Shown piece after piece: positions 28,301 to 36,530 of a stretch of DNA of 64,000 nt. This DNA is from Shinella zoogloeoides (lineage in GTDB: Bacteria; Pseudomonadota; Alphaproteobacteria; Rhizobiales; Rhizobiaceae): positions 663,501 through 727,500 of the forward strand of contig NZ_CP086610.1 of the NCBI RefSeq assembly GCF_020883495.1, given 5' to 3'. The notes below the pieces were generated by a model. It saw only the letters and a program-made list of their open reading frames with translations, made no database searches and was not told the DNA's origin. Both the position numbers and the translations under genes were made by a program. Numbering within the stretch: position 1 is the stretch's first letter; the number at the start of each line of letters is the position of its first letter.

Positions 28301-29512
28301 TTACTCGAACACGATGGCCGGCGCTTCGCGCGCACCCTTGCCCTGCACCGCCTCAAGCTCCTGCCAGACGCGCGTTGCGATGGCGCGGTAGACCTTCGCC
28401 GCCGCGCCGTCCGGGTTGGAGACCACGACCGGCGTGCCGGCATCGGAGGTCTCGCGGATATCCATGGTCAGCGGCACTTCGCCGAGGAAGGGCACGCCGA
28501 TGCGCTCGGCCTCCTTGCGCGCGCCGCCATGGCCGAAGATGTCGTAGCGGTTGCCGGTGTCGGGGGCGATGAAATAGCTCATGTTCTCGACGATGCCGAG
28601 CACCGGCACCTCGACCTTGCTGAACATGTTGAGGCCCTTGCGCGCGTCGATGAGGGCAAGATCCTGCGGGGTGGAGACGATGACGGCGCCGGCGAGCGGC
28701 ACCTGCTGGGCCATGGTGAGCTGCGCGTCGCCCGTGCCCGGCGGCATGTCGACCACCAGCACGTCGAGATCGCCCCAGGCGACCTCGCGCAGCATCTGCA
28801 TCAGCGCCGACTGGATCATCGGCCCGCGCCAGATCATCGCCACCTCCTCGTCGACGAGGAAGCCCATGGACATGACCTTGATGCCGTAGTTCTCCATCGG
28901 CTTGATCATGCGGCCTTCGAGCTGCTGCGGCCGGCCGGAAATCTTCAGGAGCCGCGGCATGGAGGGGCCGTAGATATCGGCGTCGAGAATGCCGACGCGA
29001 AGGCCGTTCGCCTTCAGTGCCAGCGCAAGATTCACCGAGGTCGTCGACTTGCCGACGCCGCCCTTGCCCGAGGCGACGGCGATGATGGCATTGACGCCCG
29101 GAATGCCGGATTTCGCGCGCTGCTGCGGCTGGCCGGGGGCTGCATGGGCGTGGCCGGCATGACTATGGCCCGCGTGATTGTGGCCGGCATGGCTGTGCGC
29201 CTCGCCGCGACCGGGCGGCGGCGGGGCTGGGGCGAGGGCGGCGGCGGGGCCAGAGGCGGCGCGCTTGTCGGCCGTCAGCGCCACCATGGCGGCCTTGATG
29301 CCGGGGATTTCCTTGACGACGCGCTCGGCGGCGGCGCGCATCGGGTCCAGTTCGCGGGCGCGCTCGGCCGGCACGGTGATGGAGAAATAGGCCTTGCCGT
29401 CGGAGATGAAGACATCCGAGACGAGGCCGAGATCGACGATATTGCCGTCCATATCCGGCCCGCGCACCGTGCGCAGCCGTTCCAGCACCTGTTCCTTGCT
29501 TACATCCGTCAT
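28301..29512 (-). CDS. mrp: Mrp/ApbC family iron-sulfur carrier ATPase with His-rich linker
   Basis: Mrp/ApbC P-loop ATPases bind and hand over Fe-S clusters in the cytoplasm. The 403-residue protein has an N-terminal MIP18/DUF59 domain (1-80), a linker with a His-rich stretch [19 protein letters not shown] (106-124), and the ATPase with the deviant Walker [10 protein letters not shown] (149-157), then [10 protein letters not shown] and [10 protein letters not shown]. The CxxC pair that usually holds the bridging cluster near the C-terminus is absent: the place reads YFIAPDTG (A316-T319). It lies upstream of mutL and downstream of the LuxR pair on the same strand. Confidence 0.9.
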   Translation of the reverse strand: MTDVSKEQVLERLRTVRGPDMDGNIVDLGLVSDVFISDGKAYFSITVPAERARELDPMRAAAERVVKEIPGIKAAMVALTADKRAASGPAAALAPAPPPPGRGEAHSHAGHNHAGHSHAGHAHAAPGQPQQRAKSGIPGVNAIIAVASGKGGVGKSTTSVNLALALKANGLRVGILDADIYGPSMPRLLKISGRPQQLEGRMIKPMENYGIKVMSMGFLVDEEVAMIWRGPMIQSALMQMLREVAWGDLDVLVVDMPPGTGDAQLTMAQQVPLAGAVIVSTPQDLALIDARKGLNMFSKVEVPVLGIVENMSYFIAPDTGNRYDIFGHGGARKEAERIGVPFLGEVPLTMDIRETSDAGTPVVVSNPDGAAAKVYRAIATRVWQELEAVQGKGAREAPAIVFE

Positions 29513-29620
29513 GAAACCCTCGAATAGCCTGTCGCGGGCACGCGCCCTATCCCGTAGATAGTGTACGGGAGAGCCGACGCCAAACGAATTTACCTGTGAC
29601 GGAAAGCAGCGGTGGAGCGG

Positions 29621-30376
29621 TCAGGCGATGAGGCCGCGGCGGATGGCCTTCACCACGGCCTGGGTGCGGTTGACCGCCTCCAGCTTGCGCGTGACCTGGT
29701 TGAGATAGTGGTTCACCGTATGCTCGGACAGGCCGAGGATTTCGGCGATCTCCAGGCTCGTCTTGCCCGCCGCCGTCCAGGAAAGGCACTGGATCTCGCG
29801 GTCGGTGAGCACCACCTGGCCGGATTTCCAGGCCGAGCCGATTTCGGCCAGCCGGTTGAAGAGATGGACGGAGATCATTTGCAGCATCAGCCGCTCGTCG
29901 CGGCCGAGCGCCGCGCTGTCCCCGCCCCAGACGACCGCGCCGCGATTGCCGAGCGCATCGTGTACCGGGAAGAAATGGCCGACCAGCATGCCATGAGTGG
30001 TCAGGAGGGTGAGCAACTCGCTGAAATCGGCCTGCTCGGAGGATTCGCCGATCCATTCCCGCATGTCGTAGGAGAAGGGCACCGTGGTCAGCCGCAGCTT
30101 GCGGATGCCGGCGCTGTGGCGGACCATACGCAGCGCGTCGTATTTGGCGAGGACTTCCTGCGGCCAGTTGCTGACGATGGAATAGGCGGACAGCTTTTCC
30201 GCCTCGAAGCCGGGCAGGGTGAAGACGACGAAATATTTGAGACCGTATTCCTCGCATTTGCGCCGCATGTAGCGCACGATGTCGAACTGCGTCTCCAGGG
30301 CGGCGATTTCCGCGCCCTCGTCCTGAAGCTGGTTCTCGCTCCTGCTGGTCTCGTCGGCGGTCATGGTGCCCCGCAT
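29621..30376 (-). CDS. LuxR-type transcriptional regulator, copy B (non-AHL solo)
   Basis: The 251-residue protein has an N-terminal autoinducer-binding-like domain (about 35-175) and a C-terminal LuxR HTH (DREIQCLSWTAAGKTSLEIA, then LSEHTVNHYLNQVTRKL). In the sensor domain the Trp of the TraR W57 site and the Asp-Pro of the D70-P71 site are not conserved (NWPQEVLAKY, RHSAGIRKLR), so acyl-homoserine lactone binding is doubtful. No luxI gene is nearby. It follows the paralogue at 30468-31199 with 91 bases between, and the ATG at 30376 has an AAGGA ribosome site. Rhizobial LuxR pairs such as VisN/VisR also act together, but this pair is not beside flagellar genes. Confidence 0.85.
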   Translation of the reverse strand: MRGTMTADETSRSENQLQDEGAEIAALETQFDIVRYMRRKCEEYGLKYFVVFTLPGFEAEKLSAYSIVSNWPQEVLAKYDALRMVRHSAGIRKLRLTTVPFSYDMREWIGESSEQADFSELLTLLTTHGMLVGHFFPVHDALGNRGAVVWGGDSAALGRDERLMLQMISVHLFNRLAEIGSAWKSGQVVLTDREIQCLSWTAAGKTSLEIAEILGLSEHTVNHYLNQVTRKLEAVNRTQAVVKAIRRGLIA

Positions 30377-30467
30377 CGGTTATTCCTTGTTTTCATGCAA
30401 CTGGAGCGAGACCGCACACATTCCAGCAAATGGCTGGCCAGAAAATGGCTGGGTTCATGCGTATGCA

Positions 30468-31199
30468 TCAGTTCAATAGTCCGGCGCGGATCGCCTTGGC
30501 GACCGCCTGGACCCGGTTGACCGCGTCGAGCTTGCGCGTCGCACGGTTCAGGTAGTGATTGACGGTATATTCGGAGAGGCCGAGGATTTCGGACATCTCC
30601 ATGCTGGTCTTGCCGGCCGACGCCCAGGACAGGCACTCGATCTCCCGGCGGGACAGCGAGACGGTCTGGCGGTCGCCCGCGCGCAGTTCGAGGACCTGGG
30701 TGAAGACGGTGTTGGCCAGCGCGTTGAGCTCGGCCATCTCGCGCGGGGCCAGCGTCTCGCGCGTGCCGCCGAAAGCGAGCGCGCCGCGCAGGCCCGCCGA
30801 ATTGTGCGCCGGGAAATAGGCGCCGCGCGACAGGCCGTGCCGCTGGAAGAGATCGGAGGCGATGGCCGCCTTGCCGTCGGCGCGGCGGCGATTGGTGCCG
30901 TCCGCGTCGTAGGTGAAGGGATTGGTGCTCTGGCGCAGGCGCTCGATGACCGGGCTGCCGAAGATGAGGCCGGCATGGTCGTAGGTTTTGAGCATTTCGT
31001 CCGGCCAGGACGTCAGCAGGACATTGGAGGAGAAGTCCGTGGAAGTCTCGGACGGGACGTTGATCAGGAGATAGCCGCGCAGACCGTGACGCCGGACCAT
31101 GCCGTCAAGGGCCTCGACAATGTCGTCCTCCGAGCCGGAGGCGCCCGAACTCCAGGTCTTCGGGAGTCGCGCCGATGTCGTGTGGAATCGATCCGCCAT
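30468..31199 (-). CDS. LuxR-type transcriptional regulator, copy A (non-AHL solo)
   Basis: This 243-residue paralogue has nearly the same HTH as the downstream gene (RREIECLSWASAGKTSMEMS, LSEYTVNHYLNRATRKLDAV), while the sensor domains differ much more. Sensor residues again depart from AHL receptors: SWPDEMLKTY lacks the second Trp, and FGSPVIERLR replaces the Asp-Pro region; the Trp85-like site is FTYD. The ATG at 31199 has GAAGGA seven bases upstream; a TTG at 31205 is also in frame. Copies A and B are probably one transcript and may form heterodimers. The ligand, if any, and targets are unknown. Confidence 0.85.
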   Translation of the reverse strand: MADRFHTTSARLPKTWSSGASGSEDDIVEALDGMVRRHGLRGYLLINVPSETSTDFSSNVLLTSWPDEMLKTYDHAGLIFGSPVIERLRQSTNPFTYDADGTNRRRADGKAAIASDLFQRHGLSRGAYFPAHNSAGLRGALAFGGTRETLAPREMAELNALANTVFTQVLELRAGDRQTVSLSRREIECLSWASAGKTSMEMSEILGLSEYTVNHYLNRATRKLDAVNRVQAVAKAIRAGLLN

Positions 31200-31463
31200 A
31201 TTCAACTTCCTTCAGCAATGCAGGCGACCGCGCGGCAGAGTCTGCCTGCACAATGCACTTGCCCGCCTCAGGAACCCCCGTATCCCAATGCAAGTCTTTT
31301 CGAAAACCGCGCCTCAAGTCCGCGGAGCGCGACGCAGCCCGCAGGCCGGTCACGCAGAAAGCTAATGGCGGCCCCAACCCACGTCCAGTGTGATTTTCTA
31401 ATTTACCGTAAAATCGCCGGGGAAGACAACTTCGCGGACGGAATGCCCGCTTCCCCTATCACC

Positions 31464-32252
31464 CTAGCGTTGCGGGCCGAGCCTTGCGGCCAGTTCGCCG
31501 GCAATGGCTTGCGCGGCATGGCGCACATGCGGCGCCCATGCCGCAAGCTGCTCCGGTCCCACCCGGTAGGCCGGTCCCGTCACCGATACGCCGGCGGCAA
31601 GCGCGTGGCCCGGATCGACGATCGGTGCGGCGACGCAGCGGATGCCCGGCTCGTGCTCCTCGCGGTCATAGGCGACGCCGTCGGCGCGGATATCGGCCAG
31701 TTCTGCAAGAAGCGCGGCGCGGTCGGTGATCGTCTGCGGCGTGAAACGGCGGAATTCCAGCCCGTCCAGCAGCGCATCGAGCGCGGCGGGAGCAAGCGCC
31801 GAAAGCGCGGCCTTGCCGACGCCGGTGCAATAGACCGGCGAGGCGTTGCCGATCTGCGAATTCATGCGCACGGCCTGCCGGCTCTCCACCTTGTCGAGAT
31901 AGATGATCTCGCGCCCACGCAGCACGCCGAGATGCACGGTCTCGCCGGTCTCCCGGTGCAGCGCGTCGAGAAAGGGTGCGGCGACGGTGCGGAACTCGTT
32001 GCGTGCCCAGCTTGCCGAGGCGAGCTTCAGGAGACGCAGGCCCGGCACATAGGTATGGTCGGGGCGCAGCTCCAGCAGGTCTTCCTGCACGAGATGGGAG
32101 AGCTGACGGTGCAGCGTGCCGCGCGGCTGGCCGCTGACGGCGAGCACGTCGGTAAAGCGCATCGGCCGGTCGCAAAGCGCCACCGTTTCCAGCACGGCCA
32201 TGGCCTTGCCGAGCGTGCCGGTGCCGCCGTCCTCTTCCGTTTCCCTGCGCAT
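31464..32252 (-). CDS. IclR family transcriptional regulator of the galactonate-type operon
   Basis: The 262-residue protein has an N-terminal winged HTH (about 15-75, PMRFTDVLAVSGQPRGTLHR) and a C-terminal IclR effector domain (HLGVLRGREIIYLDKVES, GVGKAALSALAP, YDREEHEPGIRCVAAPI). It is divergent from the SDR-dgoK-dgoA-lactonase genes and separated by 118 bases that hold a clear palindrome (32319-32337). By family habit it represses that operon and itself, with a galactonate- or keto-deoxy-sugar-like inducer, which is inference. Confidence 0.88.
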   Translation of the reverse strand: MRRETEEDGGTGTLGKAMAVLETVALCDRPMRFTDVLAVSGQPRGTLHRQLSHLVQEDLLELRPDHTYVPGLRLLKLASASWARNEFRTVAAPFLDALHRETGETVHLGVLRGREIIYLDKVESRQAVRMNSQIGNASPVYCTGVGKAALSALAPAALDALLDGLEFRRFTPQTITDRAALLAELADIRADGVAYDREEHEPGIRCVAAPIVDPGHALAAGVSVTGPAYRVGPEQLAAWAPHVRHAAQAIAGELAARLGPQR

Positions 32253-32318
32253 GGCATCGCTCCGCCGCTCTCTTGACAGGGACGTATCCTAGCGAAATAA
32301 TTCCGAATAATCAAACTG

Positions 32319-32337
32319 TGTTCCAAATATTGGAACA
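32319..32337. promoter_or_regulatory. Candidate IclR-type operator
   Basis: A 19-base palindrome with perfect 8-base arms TGTTCCAA / TTGGAACA and ATA between, 33 bases before the SDR start, in the divergent promoter region. The neighbouring AATTCCGAATAATC may be a weaker half site. Size and symmetry suit an IclR-family dimer. Confidence 0.7.
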
Positions 32338-32370
32338 TCAAGCATTGAAACACTTGTCGGGAGACAGGCG

Positions 32371-33132
32371 ATGGCGGGCCGCTATCCGGACCTTGCGGGA
32401 AAAGGCGTGCTCATCACCGGCGGCGGCTCGGGGATCGGCGCTGCGCTTGTCGCGGGATTTTCGGCCGAGGGCGCGCGCGTCGCCTTCCTCGATATCGCGG
32501 AGGCGGAGAGCCGTGAGCTTGTCGCCTCGCTCGACGGCAAGGTCGAGCACCTCCCGGTCTATATGAAGACGGACCTTCGCGACATCGACGCCCTGCGCGC
32601 GGCCGTCACACACGCGGCTGCGGCGCTCGGCGGCATCGGCGTGCTGGTCAACAATGCGGCGCGCGACGACCGGCACGATTTCGAAAGCGTCGAGCCGGAC
32701 TATTGGGACGAGAATCATGCGGTGAACCTGCGCCATCACTTCTTCGCCGCGCAGGCCGTCGCGCCGCATATGCGCGCGGGCGGCGGCGGGGCGATCGTCG
32801 GCTTCTCCTCCATCGCCTACCTGCTCAACATGGGCGAGCTGCCGGCCTATGCCACCGCCAAGGCCGGCATTGTCGGCCTCACCAAGTCGCTCGCCGGCCG
32901 CCTCGGCCCGGACAATATCCGCGTCAACGCCATCCTGCCCGGCATGGTGCTGACGGAACGGCAGAAGCGCCTGTGGGTCGATGGGGATGCCGCCGCCGAA
33001 GGCATCGCCCGGCAATGCCTGAAGCGCTCTCTGCTTGCCGAAGACATGGTCGGCCCCTGCCTTTTCCTGGCGTCGGATGCGTCCGCCGCCATCACCGCGC
33101 AAACGCTCATCGTCGATGGAGGCATGCTCTGA
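32371..33132 (+). CDS. SDR family sugar dehydrogenase (D-galactose dehydrogenase-like)
   Basis: A 253-residue short-chain dehydrogenase with the NAD(P) motif GGGSGIGAAL, the structural NNAA motif (VNNAARDD) and the catalytic YATAK with the upstream Ser in GFSSIAY. In this operon it would oxidise an aldose, most likely D-galactose (or an epimer such as L-arabinose), to its lactone, the first step of the De Ley-Doudoroff route. It is the first gene after the operator, with a GGGAGA ribosome site. Its stop overlaps the dgoK ATG by one base. Substrate is inferred from context. Confidence 0.85.
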   Translation: MAGRYPDLAGKGVLITGGGSGIGAALVAGFSAEGARVAFLDIAEAESRELVASLDGKVEHLPVYMKTDLRDIDALRAAVTHAAAALGGIGVLVNNAARDDRHDFESVEPDYWDENHAVNLRHHFFAAQAVAPHMRAGGGGAIVGFSSIAYLLNMGELPAYATAKAGIVGLTKSLAGRLGPDNIRVNAILPGMVLTERQKRLWVDGDAAAEGIARQCLKRSLLAEDMVGPCLFLASDASAAITAQTLIVDGGML

Positions 33133-34061
33133 TGACACGATCCGATCCCCACCCCGCCTATGTCGCGGTGGACTGGGGCACGTCCAGCTTCCGCCTCTGG
33201 CTGATCGGCCAGGATGGCGGCGTGCTTGCCGAGCGCCGCAGCGCCGAGGGCATGACGGTCGCCGCGCGCACCGGCTTTGCCGGGGTGCTGGCAAGCCATC
33301 TCGCCGCGATTTCCGCGCCCGCCGGCCTGCCGGTCCTGATCTGCGGCATGGCCGGCGCGAAACAGGGCTGGGTGGAAGCCGGCTATCTCGATACGCCCGC
33401 CGCGCTCGCCGCCATTCCGGCCGCCGCCGTGCGCATTCCCGGGGTCGACGCGGATATCCGCATCCTGCCGGGCCTTGCCCAGCGCGATGCCGCCGCCCCG
33501 GACGTGATGCGCGGCGAGGAGACGCAACTGCTCGGCGCGGCCGGCGAACTCGGCAGCGGCGACCATCTCGTCTGCATGCCCGGCACGCACAGCAAATGGG
33601 TGCGGCTGTCCGGCGGCCGGGTCGAGGGGTTCTCCACCTTCATGACCGGCGAACTGTTCGACGCCATCGCGAAGAACACCATCCTCAGCCACGCCATCGC
33701 CGAGGCCGGCGCGGTCCAGGGCGACAATGCCGCCTTCCGCGCCGCCGTGAAGCGCATGGTGGACAATCCGGCGCTGGCGACGAGCCAGCTCTTCTCCGTG
33801 CGCGCCGGCTCGCTGATCGCCGGCCTTTCGCCCGACGATGCCAAGGCGCGGCTGTCGGGCACGCTGATCGGGCTGGAGATCGCCGGCGCGCTGTCGATGG
33901 TGGCCGAGGGCACGCCGGTGGCGCTCGTCGTCTCGGGCGGGCTCGGCGCGCCTTACAGGCAGGCGCTCGCCGCTGCCGGCCTGTCGCCTTTCGTCATCGA
34001 TGCCGATACCGCCGTGCGAAACGGCCTTGCCGCGGGCGCCAGGGCGCTCTGGTCCCTCTGA
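33132..34061 (+). CDS. dgoK: 2-dehydro-3-deoxygalactonokinase
   Basis: DgoK phosphorylates 2-dehydro-3-deoxy-D-galactonate at C6. The 309-residue protein begins YVAVDWGTSSFRLWLIG, a phosphate-binding ASKHA-like motif, and continues with CGMAGAKQGWVEAGYLDTP and MPGTHSKWVRLSGGRVEGFST, both typical of DgoK. The ATG at 33132 overlaps the SDR stop (TGATG). It precedes dgoA, so the two successive steps are coupled. Confidence 0.92.
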   Translation: MTRSDPHPAYVAVDWGTSSFRLWLIGQDGGVLAERRSAEGMTVAARTGFAGVLASHLAAISAPAGLPVLICGMAGAKQGWVEAGYLDTPAALAAIPAAAVRIPGVDADIRILPGLAQRDAAAPDVMRGEETQLLGAAGELGSGDHLVCMPGTHSKWVRLSGGRVEGFSTFMTGELFDAIAKNTILSHAIAEAGAVQGDNAAFRAAVKRMVDNPALATSQLFSVRAGSLIAGLSPDDAKARLSGTLIGLEIAGALSMVAEGTPVALVVSGGLGAPYRQALAAAGLSPFVIDADTAVRNGLAAGARALWSL

Positions 34062-34074
34062 GAAAGCGAGAACA

Positions 34075-34713
34075 ATGAGCCGCATTCCCTTCCCCCCGAT
34101 GAAATATCCCCTGATCGCCATCCTGCGTGGCCTGAAGCCCGCGGAGACCGAAGCGGTCGTCGGTGCGCTGATTGAAACCGGCTTCACCGCCATCGAGATT
34201 CCGCTGAATTCGCCCGAGCCGTTCCAGTCCATCGGCATCGCCGCGAAGATGGCGCCCGAGGGCTGCCTGATCGGCGCCGGCACGGTGCTGACGGTCGCGG
34301 ACGTGAACCGGCTCGACGAGGTCGGCGGCCGGCTGATGGTCAGCCCGAATGTCGAGCCGGAGGTCATCTCCACCGCCGCCGCGAAGGGCATGGTGACGAT
34401 GCCCGGCGTCTTCACCCCGACCGAGGCGCTCGCCGCCGCGCGCGCCGGCGCGACGGGCCTGAAATTCTTCCCGGCCAGCGTGCTCGGCCCGGCCGGCATC
34501 CAGGCGATCCGCGCGGTGCTGCCGGCGGAACTGGAGATCGCCGCCGTCGGCGGTGTGTCGGACAGGAATTTCGGCGACTATGCCGCCATCGGCATCCGCA
34601 GCTTCGGCCTCGGCTCCAGCCTCTACAAGCCGGGCATGGACGCCGCCGAGGTCCGCGCCCGCGCCAAGGCAACGCTCGAAGCCTATGACGCCGTCTACGG
34701 AGCGGGCCGATGA
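34075..34713 (+). CDS. dgoA: 2-dehydro-3-deoxy-6-phosphogalactonate aldolase
   Basis: DgoA cleaves 2-dehydro-3-deoxy-6-phosphogalactonate to pyruvate and glyceraldehyde 3-phosphate. The 212-residue class I aldolase has PLIAILRGLKPAE with the catalytic Glu region, LIGAGTVLT, and the Schiff-base Lys in TGLKFFPASVLGP. The 212-residue ATG start at 34075 gives MSRIPFPPMKYPLIAI. Its stop overlaps the lactonase start as ATGA. Confidence 0.93.
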   Translation: MSRIPFPPMKYPLIAILRGLKPAETEAVVGALIETGFTAIEIPLNSPEPFQSIGIAAKMAPEGCLIGAGTVLTVADVNRLDEVGGRLMVSPNVEPEVISTAAAKGMVTMPGVFTPTEALAAARAGATGLKFFPASVLGPAGIQAIRAVLPAELEIAAVGGVSDRNFGDYAAIGIRSFGLGSSLYKPGMDAAEVRARAKATLEAYDAVYGAGR

Positions 34714-35594
34714 CCGAGACCCATTCCTTCGCCGGCCGCACGCTCTGCGACGTCGATTGCCAGCTCGGGGAAGGCCCGACCTACGATCCGGCGAGCGGCA
34801 AGGCCTTCTGGTTCGATATCAAGGGCCAGAAGCTGCACGAACTCCACCTTACCACCATGGCGAAGGCGGTGCATGACCTGCCGTTCCTCGGCAGCGTGCT
34901 GGCCGTCATCGATGCCGGCCGCCAGCTCATCGTCTCCGACCGGGGCCTGTTCGTCCGCACCGTCGCCGATGGCGCGCTTGCGCCCTTCGTCACGCTGGAG
35001 GACAAGGCGGTCAACCGCTCCAACGACGGGCGCGTGCATCCGTCCGGGGCGCTCTGGGCGAGCACGATGGGGCGCAACGCGGAAAAGCATTCCGGCGCGA
35101 TCTACCATGTCGCGGGCGAGCGGGTGACGAAGCTCTTCTCCGACATCACGATCCCGAACAGCATCTGCTTCTCGCCCGATGGCGCGACCGGCTATTTCAT
35201 CGATTCGGACGTCAACCGACTGATGAAGGTGGCGCTCGATCCGAAGACGGGCCTGCCTGTCGGGGAACCCGCCATCCTCAGCGATGAAAGCGGAACGCCG
35301 GGCGATGTCGACGGATCGGTCTGCGATGCGGACGGGCTGATCTGGAACGCCCGCTGGGGCGCGGGCGCCGTCGAGGTCTACAAGCCGGACGGCACGAAGG
35401 TGGCGCGCTATCGCGTGCCGGCCTCGCAGTCGAGCTGCCCGGCCTTCATCGGCGAAAAGGCCGACCGGCTGCTGGTGACCTCCGCCTGGGCGGGCATGGA
35501 CGCGGCGGCGCGCCTTGCCGATCCCCATGCCGGCCAGACTTTCGAGCTGGGCGTCACGGTCAAGGGGCGCTTCGAGCCGACTTTCGCGCTCTGA
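34710..35594 (+). CDS. SMP-30/gluconolactonase family sugar lactonase
   Basis: A 294-residue six-bladed propeller lactonase. Family features are LGEGPTYDPASGKAFWFDIK with the metal-binding Glu, RSNDGRVHPSGALWASTMG with the Asn ligand, and DSDVNRLMKV and GDVDGSVCDADGLIWNARWG with the catalytic Asp. It would open the lactone made by the SDR to the acid (galactonate or arabinonate). It ends the operon and is followed by a good terminator. A dehydratase for the next step is not in the window. Confidence 0.88.
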   Translation: MTETHSFAGRTLCDVDCQLGEGPTYDPASGKAFWFDIKGQKLHELHLTTMAKAVHDLPFLGSVLAVIDAGRQLIVSDRGLFVRTVADGALAPFVTLEDKAVNRSNDGRVHPSGALWASTMGRNAEKHSGAIYHVAGERVTKLFSDITIPNSICFSPDGATGYFIDSDVNRLMKVALDPKTGLPVGEPAILSDESGTPGDVDGSVCDADGLIWNARWGAGAVEVYKPDGTKVARYRVPASQSSCPAFIGEKADRLLVTSAWAGMDAAARLADPHAGQTFELGVTVKGRFEPTFAL

Positions 35595-35610
35595 CATTCC
35601 TGCATGGTTG

Positions 35611-35654
35611 AAAGGCGCGGCATCCCGGTTTTCCTGGGAAGGGCCGCGCCTTTT
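35611..35654 (+). terminator. Terminator of the SDR-dgoKA-lactonase operon
   Basis: A 10-bp stem (AAGGCGCGGC / GCCGCGCCTT) with an inner TCCC/GGGA pairing and a TTTT tail lies 17 bases after the lactonase stop. Confidence 0.85.
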
Positions 35655-35689
35655 GCATGGCTGCGATCAAAAACAGGGCAATTTTCATC

Positions 35690-35714
35690 GGAACCAAAGC
35701 CGGATGTCGCCGTT
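35690..35714 (+). promoter_or_regulatory. EcfG/RpoE2-type general stress promoter
   Basis: GGAAC at 35690-35694, 17 bases, and GTT at 35712-35714 (CGTT from 35711) fit the rhizobial general-stress sigma consensus exactly. The transcript would start about 70 bases before the PRC-barrel gene. Confidence 0.7.
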
Positions 35715-35794
35715 CCTTGTTCATCAACCGGCGCGGACGAGCGCTTTCACCGCCGCCGCGCCTTGATGCCAACGAGACGAAAGGCAGGTTCAAA

Positions 35795-36460
35795 ATGACT
35801 AGGACATTTCTTACTTCCGTTGCCGCTGGTGCACTTTTCCTCGGCGCCGCCATGGCGCCGGCGGTTCATGCGCAGGATGCCAGCCAGCCGGCCGCCGGCC
35901 AGACCATGGAGCAGCCCGGCATGACGGGCGATGCCGCCAAGGGCACGACCCCGGACGATACGGCGCAGGCCCCGGCGGCCACGCCCACCGAGGACACGGC
36001 CCAGACGCCGGCGACGCCGAGCGAGGATACCGCGCAGGCCCCGGCCGGTGACGGCACGTATCTGACGGCCCAGTCGGACGAGCAGATCAGCGCCAACACC
36101 TATATCGGCCAGTCGGTCTACAACAGCGCCGACGAGAGCATCGGCAAGATTTCCGACCTGATCATGGCAAAGAGCGGCGGTATCGACGCAGCCGTCATCG
36201 GCGTCGGCGGCTTCCTGGGCATCGGCGAGAAGTGGGTTGCGGTGCCGTTCGAGAAGATCGCCATCACGCAGGTTCCGGAGTCGGACGACGTCAAGCTGAC
36301 GACCACCGAGACGGCGGAAAGCCTGCAGGCCGCGCCGGAATTCAAGACCCGGGCGCAGCAGGTCGCCGAGCGCCAGGCCAATACCCCGGTCGACACTTCG
36401 ACGACCTCGTCGACGACCGACACGGGCACGGCCCCGGCCACGACCCCGCCGGCCGAATAA
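35795..36460 (+). CDS. exported PRC-barrel domain protein
   Basis: The 221-residue protein has a signal peptide (MTRTFLTSVAAGALFLGAAM... cut near VHAQD), a proline/alanine/threonine-rich low-complexity spacer with repeated APATPTEDTAQ-type units (about 28-85), a PRC barrel (NTYIGQSVYNSADESIGKIS through WVAVPFEKIAI, about 95-160) and another Thr/Pro-rich tail. It is probably periplasmic. A stress-sigma promoter precedes it and a terminator follows, so it is a single-gene unit of the general stress response. The ATG at 35795 follows AAGGCAGG; an upstream in-frame ATG at 35657 is not used. Confidence 0.85.
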   Translation: MTRTFLTSVAAGALFLGAAMAPAVHAQDASQPAAGQTMEQPGMTGDAAKGTTPDDTAQAPAATPTEDTAQTPATPSEDTAQAPAGDGTYLTAQSDEQISANTYIGQSVYNSADESIGKISDLIMAKSGGIDAAVIGVGGFLGIGEKWVAVPFEKIAITQVPESDDVKLTTTETAESLQAAPEFKTRAQQVAERQANTPVDTSTTSSTTDTGTAPATTPPAE

Positions 36461-36481
36461 CCCGGCGGTCTTCTGACCTCC

Positions 36482-36517
36482 AGCCCGGTGGCGATCCCTG
36501 CGCTGCCGGGCTTTTTT
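36482..36517 (+). terminator. Terminator of the PRC-barrel gene
   Basis: AGCCCGG and CCGGGCT form a 7-bp stem, extended inward with mismatches, directly followed by TTTTTC. It also sits 14 bases from the end of the convergent PilZ gene. Confidence 0.85.
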
Positions 36518-36530
36518 CGCTGCAAAGGCT

